Origin: UBA10427 sp003500135
GTDB lineage: Bacteria > Bacteroidota > Bacteroidia > Cytophagales > Cyclobacteriaceae
DNA: 7,932 nucleotides
Reading direction: 5' to 3'
Assembly: GCA_963966275.1 (NCBI GenBank)
Contig: CAWZYQ010000170.1
Coordinates: forward strand, 1-7,932
Shown here: piece after piece, positions 1 through 6,389 of the stretch
Position numbering within the stretch: position 1 is the stretch's first letter
Layout: every line of letters starts with the position of its first letter
Notes under the pieces: generated by a model
Database searches by the model: none
What the model was told of the DNA's origin: nothing
Seen by the model: only the letters and a program-made list of their open reading frames with translations
Translations under genes and position numbers: made by a program

Positions 1-36
1 AGTGGTATACTTTTCAATTGAAATGTGGCTCCCTTT

Positions 37-2124
37 TTATTTGATATATACAGTCAGCTGCTGGCTCATAATGCCTTTGGCCGATTGCTGAAGTGCGCGG
101 ATGTATTCCAGCAGGTTGGTCCCGGATATGGGCTCCTCGCCGGGCCTTTCGCCTTTTAGCGCCTGCGCCGCGCATTGTAGCTGCTCCAGCGCCTGGCGCG
201 CCACCTGCCGCACCTGGTCGCCAAACTGATCGCTGTGGCTCCGGTGTGCCCCCAGGGCGCTCAGGTAACTCAGCAAGGCATGGTTCAGGTAGGTCATGGT
301 AAAGCCCAGCTCCTGAAACTGTCGCGACTTTTTGGGCTCTACTTTCATATAGCCCCAGGCCATCACCACAGAATTGTCAGCCTTGTGGGCTGCACGTCGC
401 GCAATGCGGTAATCGAGGTCATCCTCGGCTTTTCCTTCTTCATAGCCTTTCATAATGGCCTTAAAATACTGTGTATTGTTCCACAGCGCGGTGGACAAAA
501 GCATGGGCAGCTTTTTGGCCTGCCAGTCGGGCCATAGAAAGCGCACCATAATGATGGCCAGTACAGCCCCTATGACCGTATCCATCAGCCGGGGCCACAT
601 CAGCGCCATACCGGCCCCCGAGATCAGGTTGAAGGCTGCCAGCACAAATATGGTCACATAGATCACCGAAATGGCATAATTGAGCTTGTTGTAGTAGAAA
701 AACGCATAAGAACAGCCGATCAGGAGCAGTATTTCACCGCCTTTGGTGGGCAAAAGCTGGATCAGCGGAATTCCGATCAAAACCCCTGTAAACGTGCCCA
801 GCACCCGCTCGAAGAGTTTGCGACGCGTTTCGCCGTAGCTGGGCTGGCAAACAAACAGGCTCGTCAGCAGCACCCACTCGCCCTTTTCCAGTTGGAAATA
901 CTGAATGATGGCGTAGCCGATCAGCATACAGCCGGCCAACCGAATAGCGTAGCGCATGCGGGGGTGGGTAAAAGACAGCTGGCTTTTAAATCGTTCCCAA
1001 ATGCTTCTTCCATCTTTATGAAGCCGCGGTAGCAGAGCGGTCTGGTTGGGGTCGGAAAGCTCCTGCAGCGCCCGTAATGATTGCTCTATATTGCTCATCA
1101 ACAGGTCGATAGTGTTATTGCCGTTTACTTCTACCGACCTTGCATGGCTCCATAGTGCAGAGATCACCCAGTTCAGCGATTTATCAAAGCGGTAGGGCAG
1201 GTGCGTCAACAAATGATCTGCCACTTTTGTGCAGGCCTCACCCAACTGCCGCGTTACCTGGCCCAGACCTTCGATCAGTTCGATTTGTTCGGGTTTATTG
1301 CTGAGCACTTCGTAGCGGTCATGGCTGGAAGTGGCCCTTTCGTGCAGCTCCTGCAGCATCATAAAGCGGCGGAGGTAAGGCTCAATTTGTTCTTTGGGCA
1401 TGCCGGCGCCTGCGAAGCTGTTCAGGGTTGCTTTACTGCTTTCCAGTGCGGCAATCACACGCACATTTACCATCGCCAGTTGGTTCCGCAGGTATTCCTG
1501 GTCTTTCGCTTCACTTGGGAATAGCCTCGATTTGAGTTGGAAATACGAAGATAGCGCCCGGAAACCATTCGCCAGTTGTTCTTCCAGTGGCCGCCGTGGG
1601 TTGGTATATAAGACGATCAATGAAAGAAGGCCATAAAAAAGATTGCCACCGGTTAGCAGAAGCGGCTGGTAGTAAGGCTCGGGACTGATCTCAAATCCCA
1701 GCATGGTGTACACGGCTACAAGCAGGCCACCGAAGCTCACCCCGCGATAGCGCTCTCCCATACCTCCGGCCAACACAAATAATACGGTGAAGAATACCAG
1801 CGCACCGGCAAATATATAGGGAAAGGGGTATAGCAGTTCTACAAAAACGCTGGCGAAACCGAACACGATCACCGTTAGCAGGATCGTTTTCACACGGCCT
1901 TTGGGATGATCCGGATTATCAGCCAGGGTGCCGGCCAGTGCGCCAAGGGTCAGGCTGACCCCCATAAAGGGTTTGTCGAGAAGGATAAACGGTGCAGCCA
2001 GTATGCCCATGGCCGTCATGGATTTAAAGGCCTGGAACTTCAGCGGGTCGCGCAGCAAGGTTTGCCGGAACCGCAAAAGATGGGCTAACAAAGCATTTCG
2101 TGTTTTATGAGGCTTTTGGGTCAT
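37..2124 (-). CDS. YccS/YhfK-type FUSC family inner membrane protein
   Basis: This 695-residue protein is probably an inner-membrane efflux-type protein of the FUSC/YccS group, whose relatives include aromatic acid exporters such as AaeB; the substrate of YccS itself is not known. The architecture is a duplicated membrane block. Hydrophobic segments lie at about residues 34-172, a soluble helical stretch at about 180-385, a second membrane block at about 392-530, and a helical C-terminal tail. The second block opens with the family signature QPSYGETRRKLFERVLGT (427-444), followed by a Gly-rich helix. The tail has NHALLSYLSALGAHR (614-628), which resembles the conserved YccS tail motif. Length matches the roughly 700-residue YccS family. 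The ATG start overlaps the end of the upstream EamA gene by 20 bases, so translation is probably coupled. No convincing terminator is visible in the 36 bases after its stop. The family call is firm; the transported compound is unknown. Confidence 0.9.
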   Translation of the reverse strand: MTQKPHKTRNALLAHLLRFRQTLLRDPLKFQAFKSMTAMGILAAPFILLDKPFMGVSLTLGALAGTLADNPDHPKGRVKTILLTVIVFGFASVFVELLYPFPYIFAGALVFFTVLFVLAGGMGERYRGVSFGGLLVAVYTMLGFEISPEPYYQPLLLTGGNLFYGLLSLIVLYTNPRRPLEEQLANGFRALSSYFQLKSRLFPSEAKDQEYLRNQLAMVNVRVIAALESSKATLNSFAGAGMPKEQIEPYLRRFMMLQELHERATSSHDRYEVLSNKPEQIELIEGLGQVTRQLGEACTKVADHLLTHLPYRFDKSLNWVISALWSHARSVEVNGNNTIDLLMSNIEQSLRALQELSDPNQTALLPRLHKDGRSIWERFKSQLSFTHPRMRYAIRLAGCMLIGYAIIQYFQLEKGEWVLLTSLFVCQPSYGETRRKLFERVLGTFTGVLIGIPLIQLLPTKGGEILLLIGCSYAFFYYNKLNYAISVIYVTIFVLAAFNLISGAGMALMWPRLMDTVIGAVLAIIMVRFLWPDWQAKKLPMLLSTALWNNTQYFKAIMKGYEEGKAEDDLDYRIARRAAHKADNSVVMAWGYMKVEPKKSRQFQELGFTMTYLNHALLSYLSALGAHRSHSDQFGDQVRQVARQALEQLQCAAQALKGERPGEEPISGTNLLEYIRALQQSAKGIMSQQLTVYIK

Positions 2125-3067
2125 GGCTTCTGGGTTTTTTCCGGTTTTTGCGTTTTGGCATGATCACCATTATGGCGGCAAAAAGCACCGTTACAGCGCC
2201 AATCCACATCAGCGCCGAAAAAGGGTCCTGATCGATCCAGTCGATATTAAGATAGGCCATTACACTTAGCGCCACAAAGGTAATGATCGGGTTCATCGTT
2301 GCAATTATGCTGATCTTATTGGCTTCCACATATTTAAAGGCCTCCGCCAGGCATCCATAGGCAATCAGGGTATTGGCGCCCAGGAAAATCATAATTGCCC
2401 ATTGTGTGCCATCGAGTTGGCTAAATTCTGAAAATGTGACAAAGGGCAAATACACCACCATGGCAAAGCCGTAGATGAACAGGTTGAGCTGCTGGGCGGA
2501 GAACGTGCGTACAAGGATTTTTTGTAAAACAGCATAAACACTCCAGGTGGTGGCGCCCATCACGATCCAGGCCAGCCCGATGATAAAATCTCCACTGCCA
2601 TCGCTACCAATGCGCTGGATCTTTTCGTAGTAAAAAAGATAAAAGCCGGCGAATGCGAGAAGAAAGCCAAACTTCTGACGCCACGAAAGCCGTTCTTTAA
2701 AAAGTACCACGCCGGATACGGCCAGCAGCATGGGGCCAAGCTGAATGAACACCTGGGCAGTGGCCGGCCCGGCATAATCGACGCCATTGGCAAAGCCGAT
2801 GTAGTTGAGCGAAAGGCCCGCAGCCGCCAGGATGAGCATCCAGTGCGGACGGATAAGAATCCGCAGTTTTCCACGGTTTTTTACGCTAAAAAACAGGAAA
2901 AGCGCCCAAAAAGCGGTGGTAAAGCGAAACCATACCATAGTGGCCGGCGACACAAAATCGAACCCGATCTTCATGGCAATAGCCAGGAAGCCCCAAAACA
3001 GGGCCGTGGTGACGGCGTAAAGGATGCCTATGATGCGTTGACGGGGATCGAATTGCTGCTGCTCCAT
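2105..3067 (-). CDS. EamA/DMT-superfamily transporter
   Basis: This 320-residue protein has the ten-helix layout of drug/metabolite transporters (RhaT/YdcZ-like group), made of two tandem EamA repeats at about residues 14-145 and 162-304. Typical features are ALFWG in helix 1 (22-26), a WFRF segment (46-49), a PATAQVFIQLGPMLLAVSG stretch (101-119) before the FKERLSW linker (123-129), and a Lys/Arg-rich cytoplasmic tail (305-320). Members export or import amino acids, nucleotides or other small metabolites; the substrate cannot be read from this sequence. It is the first gene of a two-gene minus-strand unit and overlaps the FUSC gene by 20 bases, so the two are likely co-expressed membrane proteins. 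The ATG start has no obvious Shine-Dalgarno sequence, and the leader upstream is rich in inverted repeats. The fold call is strong; a specific function would be a guess. Confidence 0.9.
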   Translation of the reverse strand: MEQQQFDPRQRIIGILYAVTTALFWGFLAIAMKIGFDFVSPATMVWFRFTTAFWALFLFFSVKNRGKLRILIRPHWMLILAAAGLSLNYIGFANGVDYAGPATAQVFIQLGPMLLAVSGVVLFKERLSWRQKFGFLLAFAGFYLFYYEKIQRIGSDGSGDFIIGLAWIVMGATTWSVYAVLQKILVRTFSAQQLNLFIYGFAMVVYLPFVTFSEFSQLDGTQWAIMIFLGANTLIAYGCLAEAFKYVEANKISIIATMNPIITFVALSVMAYLNIDWIDQDPFSALMWIGAVTVLFAAIMVIMPKRKNRKKPRSHDPKAS

Positions 3068-3093
3068 GCTTGCTCAAATAAGCCGCTAAATTA

Positions 3094-3143
3094 GGATTAT
3101 TTATCCCAAATTCAGCAATAGAGCTGAATTTGCCCAATGGGCC
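3094..3143. repeat. Tiled inverted repeats upstream of the EamA gene
   Basis: The main element is a perfect 10-bp inverted repeat, CAAATTCAGC (3107-3116) and GCTGAATTTG (3123-3132), with a 6-base loop. It is flanked by two minor ones: GGAT/ATCC (3094-3097 and 3103-3106) and GCCC/GGGC (3132-3135 and 3139-3142). The region lies just upstream of the EamA start at 3067, so it could be an operator or a leader hairpin. On the minus strand TGAATTTG and TAATTTAG each resemble the Bacteroidota -7 promoter element (TAnnTTTG) with one mismatch, but neither has a convincing -33 partner. The symmetry is seen directly; its function is inferred. Confidence 0.55.
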
Positions 3144-3206
3144 GACGAAAACTCGGTTTTGTCGGGATTAACCTGACAAAACCGCCTTATATTGGCGGTT
3201 TTCGTC
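3142..3206. repeat. Four alternating inverted copies of GAC(G)AAAACCG
   Basis: A short unit occurs four times in alternating orientation: GACGAAAACTCG at 3144-3155, CGGTTTTGTC at 3154-3163, GACAAAACCG at 3175-3184, and CGGTTTTCGTC at 3196-3206. They allow two exclusive foldings. In one, 3142-3150 pairs with 3157-3165, and 3178-3186 pairs with 3194-3202 (AAAACCGCC, 7-base loop, GGCGGTTTT). In the other, the middle copies form a 13-pair hairpin (3154-3166 with 3172-3184, one G-T pair) enclosed by the outer copies (3144-3152 with 3198-3206). The AAAACCGCC hairpin also looks like a bidirectional terminator. It could equally be an operator array or a REP-like cluster. Confidence 0.6.
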
Positions 3207-3258
3207 ATTTTGCAATAGAAAATTTAGTTTAAAACCCGAAAATTTTCTATTGCAAAAT
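3207..3258. repeat. Perfect 19-bp inverted repeat
   Basis: The arms ATTTTGCAATAGAAAATTT (3207-3225) and its exact reverse complement (3240-3258) are separated by 14 bases. The arms are AT-rich but not simple-sequence, so a perfect match of this length is unlikely to be accidental. It lies between the 3' end of the spermidine synthase-like gene and the alternating repeat cluster. Its loop holds one arm of a second repeat (3232-3240 with 3258-3266), giving an interlocked, pseudoknot-type order. Confidence 0.75.
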
Positions 3259-3266
3259 TCGGGTTT
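3231..3266 (-). terminator. Probable intrinsic terminator of the channel/synthase operon
   Basis: Read on the minus strand, AAACCCGAA begins inside the TAA stop codon of the spermidine synthase-like gene. It pairs perfectly with TTCGGGTTT (9 bp), which leads into a TTTT run. An inner TTTT/AAAA pairing can extend the stem past a 2-base bulge. The position directly after the stop favours a terminator. The T-run is short (four), and the hairpin competes with the 19-bp repeat at 3207-3258. Confidence 0.6.
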
Positions 3267-4686
3267 ATGGATTTGCAGGAGTGGCATACCGGATAATCAC
3301 CGGGTTTTTGAGGGTATTTATTTCCACATCCATGCAGTCGGGCGAGAGAAGGCCGGCATTCAAAAGCAGAGGGAAAGCGTCCTTTGTAATCCAACGGCTG
3401 TTTTCAGGGGGCTGATGAAAAAAAGGAGGAGCATCAGGAATAGTGTCCTTTCGCCCCATCACCCAGCTCCAATGGTCGATGGTCGGCACCTGCTGGTGAA
3501 AAATACGGATAGAAAACCCGAGCGACTTTAACGTTTTTTTAATGCTTTGATGCATTCGACATTGCTTTTCATAAGCGCCTGCCTGACTCACGAAGAGCCC
3601 GTTCTTATTTAGTTGACTGAGAAGTTTTTGATAATACATTTTGGTATACAATCGCGAAACGGCCGTATCTACCGGATCGGGCAGGTCGGCCAATATCAGG
3701 TCATAGGTCGACGTGATATTTTCGGGATTGCCGGCGCTCCCTTCAAGAACATTCACTTTTTCTTCTTGCCAAACCTGTTGATGGATCTCATGCCATATGG
3801 GTTCATCGCGGCTGATATTTAAGTAATTACGGTCATAGGGCAGCACGTCAATTTGATGGATTTCAGGTTGTTTGAGCAGCTCCCTTGCAAGCAGGCCATT
3901 TTCTCCGCCAAGAATAAGGATGCGTTCGGCCTGTTCAGTAAAAGCAAGGGGCACATGGGCCATTGGTTCGTAGTACAGCGCCGCATCGAAGGCGCTGAAG
4001 CTCTTCCGGTTGTCCTGGAAAACGAAAAACCCACCTTTCCAAAAGGTGATATCCAGTGTTTGTTTGCCGGTTTCCCACTGACCCACAAGCTTGTCTTCAA
4101 AAAACTTCTGATCGCTAAATAGCCTGAGATCACTGTAGTGCCAGCTTTTGATCGACACGATGGAAAGGAATAGCAACACCGGAAAAACCCATCGCATGCG
4201 GTAGTTTATTAAAAGTATATAAAGTATGGCCAGTACCCATAAGGCGTCGATAATGTAGAGTAAAAATGGCTGGAAGAATAGCAACAGGGCAATACTGATC
4301 AGCCAGGGCAGCGGTTGCTGGCGGATAGAAAAATTTGAACAGCCCAAAAGGGCGCCACTGACCATTTGTATTATGCAAACGACCGGAACAAAATAGCCCG
4401 TAAAAGGCCGCCCGTGGTACAAAAAGTAGCTGGCAAAAACGGCCACCACCAGTAGCGTACCGGTGACCAGCGTACTGGGAATAGAAGCATAAGATCGGCG
4501 CAAAAGCCGGCCAAGGCCCATGCCGGCTGCAAGGCAAATGGCCAGCATGATGCCGTGCCACCAAAGGTGATCAAAAAAGTAGTGGCACCATATGGCCAGG
4601 GTGGCGGTTTGGAAAGCCGCTACCCATGACCAGCCGGTTGCTTTCCATGCATCAGCGCCCTTCGGCCACACCGAAATACTGTTCAA
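3265..4686 (-). CDS. Membrane-anchored spermidine synthase-like protein
   Basis: This 473-residue protein has about six hydrophobic helices (roughly 45-62, 72-92, 96-115, 127-145, 147-163, 166-180) and a cytosolic spermidine synthase-like Rossmann domain (about 190-470). Recognisable aminopropyltransferase blocks are YYEPMAHVPL (238-247), ILILGGENG (256-264), YDLILADLPDP (328-338), SRLYTKMYY (344-352) and a VEINTLKNPVIIRY tail (454-467). The family transfers an aminopropyl group from decarboxylated AdoMet to putrescine. Aligned by eye to human spermidine synthase, the catalytic Asp of the DP loop is kept (Asp334), but the Asp of GGGDG is Asn263 and the ribose-binding Glu is Pro283, so activity or substrate may differ. 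It overlaps the upstream K+ channel gene by 35 bases when read from a TTG codon at 4686. GTG at 4671 and ATG at 4548 (which removes the first 46 residues) are alternatives. No speD is in the window. Confidence 0.82.
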   Translation of the reverse strand: MNSISVWPKGADAWKATGWSWVAAFQTATLAIWCHYFFDHLWWHGIMLAICLAAGMGLGRLLRRSYASIPSTLVTGTLLVVAVFASYFLYHGRPFTGYFVPVVCIIQMVSGALLGCSNFSIRQQPLPWLISIALLLFFQPFLLYIIDALWVLAILYILLINYRMRWVFPVLLFLSIVSIKSWHYSDLRLFSDQKFFEDKLVGQWETGKQTLDITFWKGGFFVFQDNRKSFSAFDAALYYEPMAHVPLAFTEQAERILILGGENGLLARELLKQPEIHQIDVLPYDRNYLNISRDEPIWHEIHQQVWQEEKVNVLEGSAGNPENITSTYDLILADLPDPVDTAVSRLYTKMYYQKLLSQLNKNGLFVSQAGAYEKQCRMHQSIKKTLKSLGFSIRIFHQQVPTIDHWSWVMGRKDTIPDAPPFFHQPPENSRWITKDAFPLLLNAGLLSPDCMDVEINTLKNPVIIRYATPANP

Positions 4687-5701
4687 GGGATTTCTTTACT
4701 TTACCGGTACACAAAATGATGAGGTAATCCTCTTCCTGTATTTGCAGGCCTGATCCGGGGTTGGTCATGGTCTTGTACTGACCGTCAGTTTTACGGCTCA
4801 GCGCCACCAGCACGGCGTCCTTTTCTCGCTTCAGGTCAACAAACACGTCGAGATAAGCCTTTTTGAGAAAGGGGTTTTGCGAGGTGACGCGGTATTCCAG
4901 CATATCGAGGTCGTCTTCTGTTCGCGCCGATTGCAACAGGTCGTTGTTAAGTTCGGCCACATCGGGTTCGAACATGTAGCTGGCCACCAATCGGGAGGCT
5001 ATTTCATTATGGGCGATCACATAGCGGGCTCCGGCGGCCATAAATGTGTTCTTCAACCCGGCTTTATCGATCGACACCACAATATCAGGGCCTTTGTAAC
5101 GGGCATGGAAGTCGATAACATACTGCAATGAAAGCGTATCATCGCCCAGGCTGATCAATACGGTATTGGCTTTTTCCACATTTACCTTTTGCAGGGCGTC
5201 CAGGTTTTGGAAATCGGCAAAAAGCGCAAAAACCCGGTCCTGGTCAAATTGGTGGTAAATCAGGTCGATGTCATCTTTGGAGTCCGTTACGATGGCAATT
5301 TTTCTCGAGGAATGGTAAATCTCCTCGGCAACCATTTTACTGAAAGCATTCCAGCCGATCAGCAGGGTGTGGCCCTCAAACGAAGCGCCCTTATAGCCCA
5401 GTTTTTTCTCTTCCATATATTGTTGGTATTTTGAAGAAAGGTTTGAAATGAGGTAGCCCAGCACTCCCAGGCTTCCGAATACATAGACATACCCGATAAT
5501 CTTACCGACCTCAGTGACGGGGTACATATCGCCATAGCCCACGGTGGTCATGGTGATAACCATATACCACAAGGCACCGCCAAAGCTCTTAATGCTTGCG
5601 CCATCGGCATTTTTTTCAGCATAGACCAATCCCAAATTCAAAGCCACCAGTACAATGATGGATAAGGTAATAAAGGTAATGCCGGTTTTCTTGTTTTTCA
5701 T
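4652..5701 (-). CDS. Two-helix K+ channel with RCK (TrkA-N/TrkA-C) domains
   Basis: This is a potassium channel subunit of the MthK-like 2TM-RCK type, likely a homotetramer in the inner membrane gated by a cytosolic ligand. From the ATG at 5701 it has 349 residues. Transmembrane helix 1 lies at about 7-28, the pore helix and selectivity filter TTVGYGD at 52-58, and helix 2 at about 66-88. The RCK N-lobe covers about 110-245, and a C-terminal TrkA-C/RCK-C domain about 260-344. The Rossmann turn reads LIGWNAFS rather than GxGxxG, recalling the GWSES form in MthK, so it need not bind NAD. An in-frame TTG at 5716 would add five residues; I prefer the ATG because MKNKK is a normal start before helix 1, but neither has a clear ribosome site. 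Its stop lies inside the spermidine synthase-like gene, implying coupled expression. The gene is transcribed divergently from the gene at 5809. Confidence 0.93.
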   Translation of the reverse strand: MKNKKTGITFITLSIIVLVALNLGLVYAEKNADGASIKSFGGALWYMVITMTTVGYGDMYPVTEVGKIIGYVYVFGSLGVLGYLISNLSSKYQQYMEEKKLGYKGASFEGHTLLIGWNAFSKMVAEEIYHSSRKIAIVTDSKDDIDLIYHQFDQDRVFALFADFQNLDALQKVNVEKANTVLISLGDDTLSLQYVIDFHARYKGPDIVVSIDKAGLKNTFMAAGARYVIAHNEIASRLVASYMFEPDVAELNNDLLQSARTEDDLDMLEYRVTSQNPFLKKAYLDVFVDLKREKDAVLVALSRKTDGQYKTMTNPGSGLQIQEEDYLIILCTGKVKKSLEQYFGVAEGR

Positions 5702-5716
5702 GGGTTTGGCGATCAA

Positions 5717-5808
5717 TTGAGCCTAAACAAAACATTCATGTTAATGCTTAGTTCTTAAAACTATAAAATACTGAGAGTAGTGAAAAACGAAATGTTAAAT
5801 TTTGCCAC
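5717..5808. promoter_or_regulatory. Divergent intergenic promoter region
   Basis: This AT-rich gap of 92 bases separates two divergently transcribed units, the K+ channel operon on the minus strand and the unknown exported protein/aminopeptidase pair on the plus strand, so both promoters should be here. A TAAATTTTG stretch close to the plus-strand start resembles the Bacteroidota -7 element with one extra base, but it would leave almost no leader and has no clear -33 partner. No strong Shine-Dalgarno precedes either gene. The promoter positions are therefore not resolved. Confidence 0.4.
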
Positions 5809-6372
5809 ATGGCTATGAAATTGCGGTCTTTATTTGCTTTATTCGCCCTCTTTTCAACAATTTTGCCGGCCGGATGCGGAGGTGAAAATCAACGGCAGAT
5901 CGATGTAAATGATTTTAGGGTCAACACTACGGATGCCTCTGAGTTATTTTTTAAAAATGTGCGGAGTACCTATTATAAAGTGGAAGAAAATGAGGCTGCG
6001 GGACTGCGTATTTATAGAAAAAACAGTTGGGAAGGTACCAGTGCAATATTGCCCTTAGCTATTGTTGTGAGCTGGAAGCAGGATAAAGCATTTGTGCTGG
6101 TGGAGCCGCAGGAGCCTTTATCAGCCACTGACCCCATTACCATTCATTGGAAAAATGAGGCAGAGGGTTCAAAGGGCACCATTCAGGTTACATTGAACAA
6201 TCATAAGGCCCATTTTAAATTAGCCGTGGCTTTGTACAACAAAATTCTGGAGGAATGTTCCTTCATGCTGGAACACGGTGGAGGTGAAATGACGATACTC
6301 GACACAGAAGAAAAGCGTGAATCTTTTCGGGTGTCGATGTACGATTATTTCCGGTTGGTAGAATTTTTTTAA
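5809..6372 (+). CDS. Putative lipoprotein or exported protein of unknown function
   Basis: I do not recognise this 187-residue protein. It begins with a classical export signal: MAMKLR, a hydrophobic core LFALFALFSTI, then LPAGC with Cys23 as the candidate lipidated residue. The lipobox is imperfect, with Pro at -3 where Leu is usual, so a plain signal peptidase I substrate is also possible. The mature part is mixed, with alternating strands (for example ILPLAIVVSW at 80-89, AFVLVEP at 94-100, GTIQVTLN at 123-130) and a helical segment near 135-155, ending in aromatic-rich DYFRLVEFF. No catalytic motif is visible. A second ATG at 5815 would drop two residues. It lies 17 bases ahead of the aminopeptidase gene on the same strand and is probably co-transcribed with it. 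By eye its coding sequence is more AT-rich than the genes to its left. Confidence 0.75.
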   Translation: MAMKLRSLFALFALFSTILPAGCGGENQRQIDVNDFRVNTTDASELFFKNVRSTYYKVEENEAAGLRIYRKNSWEGTSAILPLAIVVSWKQDKAFVLVEPQEPLSATDPITIHWKNEAEGSKGTIQVTLNNHKAHFKLAVALYNKILEECSFMLEHGGGEMTILDTEEKRESFRVSMYDYFRLVEFF

Positions 6373-6389
6373 GGGAGATAAATAGAGAA
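6373..6389 (+). promoter_or_regulatory. Ribosome binding site of the aminopeptidase gene
   Basis: GGGAGA (6373-6378) follows the preceding stop codon and lies 11 bases before the ATG at 6390, and a second purine run AGAG lies nearer. This is among the few purine-rich sites in the window, and it supports the chosen start and re-initiation after the upstream gene. Confidence 0.4.

Noticed and set aside
12..23. Palindrome TTTCAATTGAAA downstream of the FUSC gene
   Set aside because: It is a short AT-rich loopless palindrome with no T-run in a useful position, so it is not a convincing terminator; it is too short to call an operator.
1201..1524. Plus-strand open frame of 107 codons, with others at 93-302, 235-537 and 1906-2110
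   Set aside because: They lie wholly inside the well-supported minus-strand FUSC gene, their products have no recognisable motif, and the composition is that of an antisense shadow.
2886..3137. Minus-strand open frame of 83 codons starting upstream of the EamA gene
   Set aside because: It overlaps the start of the EamA gene in another frame and crosses the inverted repeat at 3107-3132; its product resembles no protein and the EamA frame is far better supported.
3142..3206. The repeated unit as a CRISPR array
   Set aside because: The copies alternate in orientation, are only 9-12 bases long and lack regular spacers, and no cas gene is nearby.
3250..3531. Plus-strand open frame beginning inside the inverted repeat region
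   Set aside because: It runs mostly antisense to the conserved C-terminal part of the spermidine synthase-like gene, with no ribosome site and no protein-like features.
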